Shown: in pieces, positions 46,101 to 57,560 of the stretch
Numbering within the stretch: the stretch's first letter is position 1
How the letters are laid out: every line of letters starts with the position of its first letter
NCBI RefSeq assembly: GCF_963855985.1
Contig: NC_087100.1
Location: 6,669,001-6,733,000 of the forward strand
Direction of reading: 5' to 3'
DNA length: 64,000 bases
Source of the DNA: Ostrinia nubilalis
Taxonomy: Eukaryota > Arthropoda > Insecta > Lepidoptera > Crambidae
Translations under genes and position numbers: made by a program
The notes under the pieces: generated by a model
Databases searched by the model: none
What the model was told of the DNA's origin: nothing
Seen by the model: the letters and a program-made list of their open reading frames with translations, nothing else

Positions 46101-47559
46101 CGCCAGTCAAATGTCTGCGCCGCACTCTAGCGCAGGGCTGCCACGCGTTATTTTTTAGCTTAGCTGTGAAGGTGATTTATGCAGTTTGGGGAGTGTAGGC
46201 CAAATCATCATGCATCCCTTTTGCCTCTGGTAAATTAGAGATAGATGCCTTTCTGCATTGGAGACTAAATAACCTGATAGTGATGATAATGATGTAATAA
46301 GATAGGTCCTTTGTGGTGGTTGAAGATCTCTAGTGACATTTGCTACCTTCCGATAATCAGGTGAGATGCGGGTTATGCAGGCCAAGAGCTTCCCCGTTGT
46401 TTAATAAACTTCTTTCATAGTGTTAGTTTTTTTCGAAATCATCGAAGTGCCCGTTGTGTAGTCTCATAATTTTTCAAAACACATTTAAAAAGCAAAGTTT
46501 TTCAGCCGAAGTAAAGGAAAAATCTGAAAATTTTAAAGTGTACAAACATCTTTTTCAGGTTAAGATCTCATTTCTCATACTTGTAAAAGACTGTAACCGA
46601 CATAGTTGATAATCTTTATTACTTCAAAAGCACTCTTACATTCCTTATTAAATATCACTGAAAGATCTTCAGTACCTTTATCATTCGCCTGAAACTAGAA
46701 CAGCAACATAAAAATAAACGCCAGGTGAGCGGCAGCACATAAAGACTAGTTAAAGTAAAAGAAACTAAATCCTGTAATTAGTCTTTGCGCTCGGAGGCAG
46801 CCCTACAAAGTACCGAGTAACCGGACGTCACCCTAAGGATTAGTCGCGTGGCTATGAGATTACACCGCGCCGCAAATGAAGAATTACTGATTGTAATAAA
46901 TATTGAACTAACCTTTCTATACTACCTTTTTAGCTATAACATTAATTCCACATTGATATAAAATGAAGTTGTGTAGCATCCTTAAAAAGCTCTATTATTT
47001 TTAAAGATGAAAAGGACCCTGAACATAACTTACAAGAACTATTCTTTGTTAACCGCTCGAATAATTATAACTCAAGCAAACTAACACGTTTCATATCGCC
47101 CCATTAATTCCAATTTTATTACCAATATTGTCATCTTTATTCAAATATACGAACAACACGCCTCCTGTTTATGGAAATCGACAGAGCCGTATCATAAAGT
47201 TTTTACGCGACCAAAAACTCATAAAGATCAAGGACTAAACGCTACGCAAATTGAGATGACATTGTTTACACACGAATTTGTCCTAAGCCCCATTAAAGTT
47301 CTAAAACAAGTGACGTTTCATTACTTACTCATGCAAAAATAATCCAAACACAGCTCTGGTGCAGACACTTAGCGGCGATTAATTTTACATATTCAAGTTC
47401 ATAATTCACGTAACTTTCGCATCGCACGTCGTAAATAACGTCCGAATGTATTCGTAAGCGGCGACCGGCGGACTTTTGTTTACATTTCAGACGCGAAACG
47501 TCACATGTATCCTTATTTTGACAGATGATCATAAAGAACTAACACAGACGCAGTTACAT

Positions 47560-47900
47560 TTACATAAGCACGGCAGCCGGCCGGCGGCGCAGCGCGGTCA
47601 TCCGCGAGGGATTCGCCGTGTTCGCGATAGTTATTTGTTTCTGTTACTTTTGCGTTCCGTTTTCAGCTCGTTTTTCGTGTGTCCGTCACACAGTTTGCGT
47701 TAGTACTGACCACAGCTTAGGGCGCCGGCGGCGTGGTGGTGTGCGTGTGTGGACTTTCTGCACGCGATCTCTTCGAGCTTAAACGAGTGGGGCGCGCGCG
47801 TGTGTGCGTGCGAACTTTACTTGTGGAAGTATCAGGCTAGACTCATTGACTGCGGCCCTTATTGTATGAATGTGGAAAAATTATAGTGTTGAGTGTTTTG
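47560..47900 (+). promoter_or_regulatory. CpG-rich patch resembling a promoter and 5' leader
   Basis: GC- and CG-rich DNA (GGCGGCGCAGCGCGGTCATC, GGCGCCGGCGGCGTGGTGG, GTGGGGCGCGCGCGTG) in an AT-rich setting, with an arthropod Inr-like CACAGTTTGCG at about 47687. An acceptor-like CCTGTTACAG/GG follows at 47900-47911. The orientation is a guess. No start codon opens a long frame downstream, so any exon here would be untranslated. Confidence 0.3.
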
Positions 47901-48340
47901 CCTGTTACAGGGATGCGCATTGTTTATGATCCAGCGTTCCCCACTCAAGAGCCCAATTGAGGTCGTTATGTCCGAGAGCTTTGTCCTGGAGACATTATAT
48001 CTTTCAAAGTACCGTAATTAAAATCCTCCAGAAACAGCGGAGTAATGTTAATTTTTCATACTAACATTTCGGGTGAATCACGGCCGATGTGTTATTTGGA
48101 AGAATTTTTCTTTTAAACTCATTAGAGGTTTAATTTATTATTGTTTTATTTTTGTGCTGATTTATTAGTTACCTACCTATTACAGCTGATACCGAATATC
48201 GCGCAACTCGTAGACTCTTTGTGCCGCGTAATAAGACTGCCACTCGATAATAATTATGATGATGATACTGTGCTAATTGAATTATTGGCTCATTTGGGGA
48301 ACTAACGCCTTCACTGTTATTATTAGAACTTCCTGTTTTA

Positions 48341-48384
48341 GTAGGTGATCCTCTGCTCGTTTGCCTCCTGTCACATAAAAAAAA
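48341..48384 (-). repeat. Interspersed repeat, TATGTGACAGGAGG core
   Basis: The complement of 48341-48384 reads TTATGTGACAGGAGGCAAAC, then GAGCAGAGGATCACCT. It is the same family as 3811 and 56651, in opposite orientation. Confidence 0.65.
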
Positions 48385-49148
48385 GTAGTGTCACTTAACA
48401 CCATTGGTAGCAGCAAAAGCTATCAAAATAACCAAATATGATTGAATTTGAATAAAACATCTTCATAATAACTGTAAGCCTTTTTTGTTAAGAATATTAT
48501 TTACAACTTACAACATACAAATCGTAAATATTATAACATAGAGATTACAAACTCTACTATCAAAGTTCAAAACACAAATGTCAAGTACACAACTTTAAAT
48601 ATAAACTCAAGACATAAATCCAGCCGTCCCATTCAATTTGAATTACAACCTTTTAAAATATTTAATCAGCCGCACAAACATTAATCATTGGATAGTTAAC
48701 ACAAAAATACATACATCGCGTTCAAAAGTTGTATGAAAGTTAAAATTGGCCATTTATCACTGGTACGCGCAGGATACTCCATTAGTAGATTTTTCTGTAT
48801 CATAAATCTCGGTTCGGCTCATCGATATAGTAAACAGAGTGCAAACAAAAGTTGTATGAAATGTCATAGTACACCACTCGGGGGTATTAATGGCACTATA
48901 CGTTATAGTTTTCGAAGCAATGCGTTAAAAATATGTGATACCATTGTCGGGTATGTGTTTTGAATTATTGCCACGTGTCTGAAGTGAGCAGTTGCTGATA
49001 AAAAGGTTTAAGTAGACCACATATCAAGCTAAATACTGGCATCTTATTTAGTTACAAAAAAAAGTATTTTGCAACTTTAATATTGTGTTGTCAACGTTCT
49101 GTCATACTCATCAAATTTTACATCTGAAGAAAATTTCGTTCTACTAAA

Positions 49149-49215
49149 AGGTTCTGTAGCTCAGTACTTTGAAAGTTGGAGTACCCAATACAGAGGTTTT
49201 GGGTTTATTTCCCAA
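49149..49215 (+). mobile_element. Decayed tRNA-derived SINE head
   Basis: GGTTCTGTAGCTCAGTACTT resembles a tRNA 5' end with an A box. CAGAGGTTTTGGGTTTATTT, then CCCAA, stands at B-box distance (consensus GGTTCRAATCC, degraded). AGTGGGACATATAC follows, as in lepidopteran SINEs I recall. It is far too degenerate to be a functional tRNA. Confidence 0.42.
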
Positions 49216-50636
49216 GTGGGACATATACATCTTAAATCAATGTGATTCGTATTAGCAATTTTATCTTGTTATGTATAAATACCTACTGGGTTTTGAACAT
49301 ATACGATGAAATAAAAGGATTGTCTTTGTAACATACTCGTGTAAAAAAAACATTGAGAAAAGTATTTCCAGAAATTCACAACTTCATATTTTTAACGCGT
49401 TAACAACCCTAGCTTTAAACTCGCTGTCAAATATTCGTTATTAAACGAACTTAAAATAATTACCGGCGAAGTTAAAACACGGTTTACATGCTAACTTGGC
49501 ATTTTGCAACACCAATAAACTCACCGGCCCACTTACTCTGCGGTACACGTTTTAACAGCGTCATTCAGTGCGGTAATTATAACTTGGAAGTCCTAATTGC
49601 CGTTCGTTTTGTCCTTACGTCAGTCATCCCCGCCCTACGTTAGGTTATACTTGTCTGTGGTTTAAAAGAACCTTTGTTTAAGCTCTATGAGAACGTTCGA
49701 TGAATGGACTCCGATTGAAACCTCGTTTGTGAGGAAGTAATTAAGTCATTCAAATCCGATGTAAGGATCGGACCTCCTTGTTTTGTTTTTAAAACAAATG
49801 CACGTTTTATTGGCTGCCAGTACGATTGGATTGGTTCTGTTTTATTTTTAATTTTTGCTTTAGTGCTTAGACGCGCATACATACATTTGTAGAAGGTATT
49901 ACCGAAGTATAATACTATGTAGATTTGATAACTGTCACGTAGAGTAAAAATATTGTAACGTAATACCTACATTTTTGCACAGAATAAGACGGTTCATTCG
50001 ATGCTTTTTGTAAAGTAACAAAGAAAGTTTTCATTCTGAGAATTTCAAAGGGCTTACAACTCTTACAACTGACAGTCCAAACTAATACTTAGCACAGTTC
50101 TTTGTAAACGCCCTGTACACACTCATTATCATAACCACCGAGTTACAGAAATTAAATAGAATCTCCGCCATATGGCGTCCGAGCGGAAGTTCGTATCGTC
50201 TGTCAGCCCTTTAATATTATAATGAAACGTTCGCATTCTCTTTCAACTGACCACTTACAAAGAAGACAATGAGATACAACGCTTGACGTCCACTCGTCGA
50301 CTCCGGAGGGTCTCGCGGATTGCCGATTCATTTTTGTTTCGACGCGTTGACGCGGCCAGCTCGTCGGGTTCCATTTTTGAATTTTAAAAATAACTTGTTC
50401 CATGATTCAAATTATGAAAAATACGATTTTTTTTAAAGTGGCCAGCAAAATGTAATTGAAGCATTTATAGACATAGCATCACACCATTCATAATGCTTGA
50501 CATTTCTACTGAGTCACAGGCCTTATTTTATTTTCCTTTGCTAATAAACACAATCGTCTAAAATCGTAAACTTTGAAACAAAGCCTCCTCAACCACTTTT
50601 TCTATTGACAACCAAAACAAATTCCGCCCACTTTTT

Positions 50637-50672
50637 ACCCGACTGCGCCAGAAGGAGGGTTATGTTTTTTGT
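50637..50672 (+). repeat. Short interspersed repeat, inverted copy at 25.38 kb
   Basis: TACCCGACTGCGCCAGAAGG, then AGGGTTATG and a T-tract. The first 28 bp are identical to the complement of 25379-25409, which shows repetitiveness. The boundaries are unknown. Confidence 0.65.
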
Positions 50673-52354
50673 TTCATGCAACTGGTAGCCGTGATTGCAC
50701 GGCGAAAGAAGCATTTGAAGTCATATTTGGATTATAGCTGTTGTATATTAGTGTTGGGCTCGAGAATGGAACGTTTTACTGCGTAACACGGACAATCGCG
50801 ACGTGCGGAGTTTTACAACGGGGGCGGTTAAAAAGCTTCGCGTTAAGGTGGCTGGCGTTTACACCGTCACGTACTGAAAAATTAAGCAATTTCATATAAT
50901 TTTTAGCGAAATATTTTTATAAAAGACTGCATACGACATTCAATTGTGTTCTAATTATGATTTAGATAGTAATTATTGTTTAGTTTTGTCATAATTAATT
51001 ACTCAAGTGGTAGGAATTTAAAAAGTTAGGAGAGTGCAAACGTGTCTTTGTTCGATAACAATCCAGGGTTTCGTCTTTTTCACATTGAAACAAAATCGCC
51101 GTCAATTAAATAAAATGCAAAAAGGCAATTTCTTTTATTGACAAGGAAATTTAAATAATTTAATTTTATCATGATACTGCTTTTCTAGCAATCGTTTATC
51201 TTAAATAAAATAACTTAGTTTATAGGCCGGTGTGATAAACCCCTCTTTTAAAATTGAAAGTGACGTAAGTGCTGTTTTAGTGCGCAATCGACGGTCGAAA
51301 GTCGTAAATCAATGTTTTAGTATCGAAATGTTGGGATGCGCTGGCCACTGGGGTGGCCGGCTTTAGCATTTTTGTGGTTCTGTAGGAGTTTGTGGAATCC
51401 TCTAATCAGAATTTGTTGTTTTGTCCTATTTTTTTCCAAACAGTTGGAGCTTTTATATTAATAAAATTCAAATGTTCATAGCGTAAACAGAATCTTGAAG
51501 TGGTTAGAGTATAAAATTCTCGGATGAGATGACCTGGCTTCGTATTCCAATAGATAAAAATCGATTGCAATTATTTAATGGCAATTGGTAAATATTTTTG
51601 AATACTGTCTTAGGTATATCAATAATGATACTTTAATATTTAAAACAAAAAGAACCTTGGTTACTAAAATGAACAATAATATCCCTCTTCTCTGAAAAAT
51701 AGGAACAAAATACCTATAATAGGTCTCTATGCTTAGAGATGAAAACACTTTTTCCAACGGAACCCTACTTCACGTATTCTTGTCACGCACTTGCCTTCTC
51801 ATTTTTTAAACACGTTCGAAAAAATAACTTGCAGAAACAATATGGCTGCGACTCGTTCAGTTTGTTCGTCTATTGTTCGAAATGAGTAATGACGAATAAA
51901 ACGGTTGCAAATGCGGTGACATTGTATCGAGTGTGAATTTTACTTGTTTAGAGTTTCATGCTATTATTAACATTTTTGCACCTACATTCTGCTTATAAAA
52001 TAACATTATTTAAAATATTATAAAAGGTTATTACTAGGTAAACATACTATTATGGAATTTTAAAAATGCATTTTTCATTTAATATTTTACCTACCTATAG
52101 TGCACTTTCAATTTCACACTGTAACTTACGACTCTCAAAAGTTCCAAGTGTATTTTAATTTTTACGTTTGATGGCAAGTTTTTTCACTAGAGCAGGCGCG
52201 TACTTTCCTTTCCAAGTGAAAAATCAAAGTGTCACATTTGATCAGTGCATATTAAGTTATCAACCAGATAATTATAATTTTTACAACTTCATTGATCTTA
52301 TTAAAATAGTTTTCACAGCACAACTCAATCAACACAAGCATAACAAAGTTGTCG

Positions 52355-53633
52355 CTGCGCAGCGTCTTTCCGTTCTATACATAGCCAGAACGCAAGGGTG
52401 TGAAACTAATCGAGTATAGTTTGGAGATGACTTTTTTTACTAAGCTCCTCCAAACTATACACGACCAGTACGCATATGCTGCGTACTGCTCGCGTATACT
52501 TTGTAGTGACTTAGGTCAATTATCTTACTCCAAAATATACATCGCCAGTACGCATACGGACTAATCATGTATGTATTGTAATAAGTGCTTGATTACAATT
52601 TATACGCGAGTAGTTGCATGCTAGTCATTTTGTCTTATTGACCTCTCTTTCTATTACATATTAATTCATATCTGCGTGTCTACTTTAAACATTGAATCAT
52701 CTTTCGACACGTATTCTGCCATAGAAAAGATATTTGTTTTGGGGCTGATATTTAATTTTCACCAATTCTCGAATAACTCTTAAATTAAGAATTATGTAGG
52801 TATGGAAATATGTCAAAATGATTTTGTTCTTGAGATAAAAGTTAATAAATAAAATAAATAATAAATAAATAGGTATCCTTAGACATTTTACACTGCGCTT
52901 CTAGTCCCAAACTAAGCAAAGCTTGTACATAATACTAAGTATTAAACATACACACTTAATACTTTTTTTTTTGTAAATACATACTATACATATAAAACAC
53001 CCAGTCCAATACAAACAAATATGTTCATGCACACAAATGTTTGTACTGTGCGGGAATCGAACCCGCTACCTCCGGAATAGTAGTCCGTTTCGAACCACTA
53101 CACCAAACGGCCGATAATACAAACCTAGCATTTAAAGTCTCGCATTGTCTCGCATAATGTATTAATAATGCACGTTGAACTTTCTTCTCTCACTCTCTCT
53201 CATTTTAAATGAATTTATGATTACACTAATAATTGTTATTTAATTTGAAATCTACCTAATCAATTTAATTTCAAAAACCACTTACAATAGTGTTAAAAAT
53301 CTAGATTTATTATAGATTCAGTAAAATAATAATATTTTATGTAATAATATCGAATAAATGTAATTTTAAATATAATTCCATATTTTACTAAATCAATAAA
53401 ATATCAACTAAACACACTCTAGTCAAGTGTAAGTGGTGTAGTAGAAACTAATCGAGTATAGTTTGGATATGACTTTTTTTACTGAGCTCTTCCAAACTAT
53501 ACACGATCAGTACGCAAAATTCGTGTATAGTTTGGAGTCACAGATTTACAAACGGGCACTACAAAATATACACGAGCAGTTTCCTATGGGTGCGTTCTGG
53601 CCATGTATAGAACGGAAAGACGCCGCTGCGCAG
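52355..53633. mobile_element. 1.28-kb TIR element with subterminal motif clusters
   Basis: 32-bp terminal inverted repeats with one mismatch (52363-52394, starting CGTCTTTCCGTTCTATACAT, and 53591-53622) are flanked by CTGCGCAG on both sides. That 8-mer is either an 8-bp target duplication or part of the repeat. It is itself a palindrome, and the right side has an extra CCG. Inside both ends lie repeated motifs of the type CCAAACTATACACGACCAGT, then ACGCA, in both orientations (around 52415, 52450, 52490, 52530, 53457, 53490, 53520, 53555). A 74-bp block near 52401 recurs as a direct repeat near 53446. No transposase frame is present. Clustered subterminal repeats are typical of hAT-like and related transposons, but the superfamily is not assigned. 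Confidence 0.75.
52936..53113 (-). mobile_element. tRNA-derived SINE inside the TIR element
   Basis: On the minus strand it starts GGCCGTTTGGTGTAGTGGTT (A-box region) and reaches GTAGCGGGTTCGATTCCCGC (a perfect B box at 53052-53064), followed by an unrelated body and a T/A-rich end. It is flanked by ATAATAC at 52929-52935 and 53114-53120, a plausible 7-bp target duplication. The head would be read by RNA polymerase III. It is inserted within the 52355-53633 element, so it is younger. Confidence 0.8.
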
Positions 53634-53960
53634 GAGTGATTAAATTACTGCTCGTAAAACAATGACCGCGGCCCGCGATACTGGCAGGAATTAACTGCGG
53701 TTGGTGAGGTGTGACACTGTGTAACCGACATTGTGACACTTCGAAACTCAATTTGTGACTGTAGCAAATCCTATGTTCTTCTGATGAATTTCGTTGCAGG
53801 TCCAATGACAGTTTAAATTTTGCCCCGGAACAAACTTGACCTTGTCTGGTGGGGGTTTTATTGGCGGTCAGGCTGTAGATCCTGGCTACACAGCACAGGA
53901 GTTGCAGCAGTGGGATCGAGAGGTGGGAATTGTCCTGTTTGTGGCAAATCAGTGACATTT
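53634..53960 (-). repeat. Interspersed repeat containing a 124-codon frame
   Basis: 53849-53931 is shared with 14459-14515, so at least this part is repetitive. I believe the rest (TGGACCTGCAACGAAATTCA on the minus strand) belongs to the same family, from recall. A 124-codon minus-strand frame (53584-53958) runs through it into the neighbouring TIR. It has no domain I recognise and I do not call it a gene. Confidence 0.45.
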
Positions 53961-54074
53961 GACATTAAAGAGAGAGATAAGTAGCCTCGTAAGTTCGTAT
54001 TTGAAATAAATTTAAATTTTAAAAATTATACTATTAAGGTTTTTAACTGTGAATTATAATAATTGACTGACTGA

Positions 54075-54233
54075 CCAGGTCGAAAGCGCACTCAATGGTC
54101 CACTCCACGAGTGCACAAGAAAGGCTGCAGTGCGGGTGGAATGGCGACGGATTGTGAGGCTTGCCACAGGACCTGGTGTGATGACCACGACCACTCTGGC
54201 AAGAGTGTAGCGACGAAAAAGAAGAAGAAGAAT
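54075..54233 (+). mobile_element. Possible LINE 3' end with AAG-repeat tail
   Basis: One frame reads VRVEWRRIVRLATGPGVMTT, then a stop, and GAAGAAGAAGAATC follows. A basic, Trp-containing C-terminus followed by a purine simple-repeat tail resembles the ends of insect non-LTR elements I recall. There is no second copy in the window and no target duplication found. Confidence 0.4.
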
Positions 54234-56650
54234 CATCTCTTTGGAACAAGGGTATACTCGTGTAATGCACTGAAATCAGATGAATCAAATAAAACATGAT
54301 GAATATGCTTAGTGGTGAGTTTGACAGTCAACAGTGCCTGAATCATATGTTACCTATAAGTACGTTTTCATAACACAATTTTGTGTGTTCAAAAAAAGAT
54401 CTTTACATTCATCCGTCCATCAAAGTTACTCTCAAAAATAGCCAATCTATTCTGGCAGTTGCATAGTTTCACACTAGAGCAGACACAACTATGTAATGAC
54501 CGGCATCCGATCTTAAAACGGGCAAATTGATGACCAGCCCAGGTGGCCCGCTAAATTTGTCCATAGGCCGCAAAGCTTCATACACATTGGGAACTGATCT
54601 TGTTAATTAAGGCAAATGGTGATTGTAACCCGATTTTTTACCGATTGTTTCACGTTGATTGAACTGAAATCAAGGAATATTTAAAAAAATTTTCGTTCGT
54701 TCGTTTCAGCCAAATGACGTCCACTGCTGGACAAAGGCCTCCTCCAAGGTTTTCCACAATGCACGGTCCTACGCTGCCCGCATCCAGGTTCTTCCTGCGA
54801 CCTTTATCAGATCTTCGGTCCACCTAGTAGGAGGCCTGCCCACACCCAAAGAAGATTTTTAACTCCTTGAAAATGGAGACCAGTCTTCAATTTATAACAG
54901 GTTTTAGATTTATTTCGGGAAAATCGATGATAAAGTGATTTGTGGATTACGTACAGCCAACAGCACATCAGACGACAATAATTTATGTTGCAAAATAGCA
55001 CCCTTTTAAACTACGCCTATACTCAGTAGGACCTAACCTTATTTTTTATTAAGATACATACACAATATTCATTCATATTTGAAAAAGTCTTCTTAACTAT
55101 ATCTCGCCCTTAGATTGTAGTACTTGTAACTGAAGCGGCCATTAATTGTCATCTTTACAGCTTTCGCTGGAGACAGTAACCAGAGATGGAACTACGAAGA
55201 AAGCTGTTAATCTAATTCTAGGAACGCCAAGTTACTTCGAAATACACTAACTGACTTTTTGCAGTGTTAAATGACAATTTACTGCAAATTGTTAATGATG
55301 TTTCTTAAAATATTTTATGGATTGCGATTTTAAATAACGAGGGATTGATTTTATTCCTAGAGGTAATTTCATCGACTTAATATTTAAAAAGAGAATTCAA
55401 AAATGGAATGCTGTTTATAAATTAAAAAGTTGAATGTAAGAGCTGGGTCTGGTTTGCCAGCCAGTTCCAACAGTGATTAAAAAATCAAACGTTTCAACAT
55501 TCTGTCATTCGAACATTCAAATAGTTCGTTTTGTTAAATAATTCCAATTTTAAAATGTAATTGTAGGTAATAAACAAATGAACTGATTGTTGAACATTGA
55601 CCAATATTAATATTGCCATACAAAACGTCCATCCAATTACATTTTAAAACGGAATAGATCCCATCAACTATTGTTTTGCAGCGGAACATTGAGTTTTGAC
55701 TCAATCACATAGTTTACAACACGGAACCGTAATAATAACGCGCTCATTTAAAACTTCATGAGGAAGGCCTCGATACAAAATCTGCTAAGTGCAAAAATTT
55801 TTTTTTAAATCATTCACAAAATAAAGTGTGTGTAAAAATCTGTTTGTGATTTTATGTGCCTTTCATAAAAAGATGCATTTGAAGATTCTGTATTTTTATA
55901 AATTGTTAATGGAATTATTTAAAGTAAGGCAATCAAATTATTTTATGAGTTTCTTAAATGTATGGGTACACATTAAAATTAAATTATTTTGTGTTTAAAA
56001 ACTGATGCTCTTCCATTCACCATACAGTTCTAGAAAGTATATTAGGATTAGTAAGAAAACATTTGTAGGCAGAGTGAATTAGTCGTCAAAGTAAAAAATT
56101 GAAAAAATGCACTTATCAGGTTCGGTTTCACATGGACAACGTTATAATAATGTCAGCCGACAGTTAATGAGTGCAGCACAAAAGGCAATATGGATATTCA
56201 TTTGCCCTGCGGTTAGAGCAGTCAATCAAATATTTTTTACAACTTTCAACCTTCTCCCGTTGACTTATAAGCGAATGTAAGATATGATTTGTTGCAGTTG
56301 TATAATGCAGAAATGCGCTTTATAATTAACGTCAGTTTAACACCTCATTCGATTCGCGGTTTTGATGCTGTGCAGTTTCCAGTCACATGTAGGTACAGGC
56401 TACAAGTTAATTGTGCACCTTATGTAGTGTTATTTGGGACTATATTGCAGCAACAATGTAGAGTCTGTACTATGGACGTAGACAGACACGTTTTACGTAA
56501 TTTGAAAAACTACGTTTCATTCATGGGTTGTAATCATCATCATCTTCCATGTACTCGTACCATTTGGATTATAAAATTTTAGTCCTTACCATAAAACCAA
56601 ACTCAAAATTTGATTCAATCTCTGAAATTCGATTCAAATTCTGTCCTGTG
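54234..56650. other. Unique AT-rich sequence around one RTE tail
   Basis: Apart from the RTE tail at 54692-54845, I recognise nothing here. Confidence 0.35.
54692..54845 (-). mobile_element. RTE-type LINE tail, (CGAA)n family
   Basis: On the minus strand it runs from GTGTGGGCAGGCCTCCTACT, then AGGTGGACCGAAGATCTG, through GGATGCGGGCAGCGTAGG to the 3' tail GGCTGAAACGAACGAACGAA. It is colinear with 24180-24336 and better preserved in the middle. No target duplication was identified. Confidence 0.83.
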
Positions 56651-56700
56651 ATTTTTTTTTTATGTGACAGGAGGCAAACGAGCAGACGGATCACCTGATT
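56651..56700 (+). repeat. Interspersed repeat, TATGTGACAGGAGG core, with GATT run
   Basis: A T-tract, then TATGTGACAGGAGGCAAACG and AGCAGACGGATCACCTGATT. It is the longest of the three copies. A short GATT microsatellite follows immediately. Confidence 0.7.
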
Positions 56701-56790
56701 GATTGATTGATTGATTTGAATACTGAAATGAATATCATAGCCAAACTGGGATGACTCATAAAGTGATTTTATAAGCTATGTGTAACATGG

Positions 56791-56883
56791 AAACCAACCG
56801 GGTAACATGGAAAGCATTGGGGGAGGCCTATGTTCAGCAGTGGATCCTATGGCTGAGATGATGACGATGATGATGATGATGAC
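56791..56883 (+). mobile_element. RTE-type LINE tail, (ATG)n family
   Basis: AACCAACCGGGTAACATGGA, AAGCATTGGGGGAGGCCTAT, GTTCAGCAGTGGATCCTATG, then a GATGACGATGATG tail. It has a 3-bp deletion compared with the usual GTGGACGTCCTATG. No target duplication was identified. Confidence 0.8.
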
Positions 56884-56967
56884 GGGACACACGTAGCTTA
56901 TGTGTGTCCCATAGGGACTGGAACCCAGATCCTTCGATCGAGTCAAGAGAATTACTGGACCATGGAG
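56884..56967 (-). mobile_element. Fragment of a tRNA-derived SINE
   Basis: On the minus strand, CTCCATGGTCCAGTAATTCT (A-box-like) is followed by CGAAGGATCTGGGTTCCAGT, then CCC. GGGTTCCAGTCCC fits a B box. A 9-bp inverted repeat (GGGACACAC...GTGTGTCCC) follows. I recall similar SINE heads from Lepidoptera. It abuts the RTE tail. Confidence 0.5.
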
Positions 56968-57309
56968 GGGTCTATCAGTAACAGCAGGCGTGAAGCTAAC
57001 ATTACGTAAAAACAGTCGATTCCCATCCACACCACCGTGCATCAGCCCTGTCAACTGTCACTTCTGATTAACTTTTATCGATACCGAGCGAGTAACGACA
57101 CGTCCCGCGACTCGGAATCTTAAATCTGTAATCTTCACTTTTTGCATTCTCCAGCCTCGACCGCCATAACGACACAATAAACGTATTTTATACACGCTCA
57201 CACTTAACGTTTTATATCGCCTTATAAGTAGATCGAGAAATAATAAAACTAAAGGAGAGCGAACATCAAGAAAGCAATAACATCATTATCATAGCGAGTC
57301 CGCCATCTC

Positions 57310-57560
57310 TTTCCAATAGGTCTCACCCCTTCTCAGGCCACGCCCACCGCGTATTGCCTGTCACCTGTGTATCTCGAAACATTACACATATGCAAAACTT
57401 TCGCGCTCGCATCTCGCTCGACGCACACGCGCGCACCAGATGCACCGCACACACGCGCGCTATAAATCTGCAAGATAAAAATTGTGCTATATTGCCTCGC
57501 GAGCGCTGCTGTACTTTTCTTTTTCCCCAAGATAGTCGCCTGTAGGCGTTCCTAGCAAGT
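57310..57560 (+). promoter_or_regulatory. CpG-rich patch with a TATA box
   Basis: CG-rich DNA (GCTCGCATCTCGCTCGACGC, ACACGCGCGCACC) leads to CGCGCTATAAATCTGC, with the TATAAA at about 57460-57466. About 30 bp downstream there is no strong Inr consensus. It may be a promoter or an enhancer; overlapping open frames on both strands are probably incidental. Confidence 0.28.

Larger units (their letters stand above)
43197..52354. other. Long unique stretch, few recognisable features
   Basis: Nine kilobases with only the short repeats, the SINE-like fragment and the CpG-rich patch listed separately. No open frame shows a recognisable domain. This is the most repeat-poor part of the window and may hold unannotated regulatory sequence. 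Confidence 0.35.

Noticed and set aside
53052..53113. Possible functional tRNA gene (minus strand)
   Set aside because: It has A and B boxes, but the rest does not form a cloverleaf that I could complete. It continues into a SINE body with target duplications.
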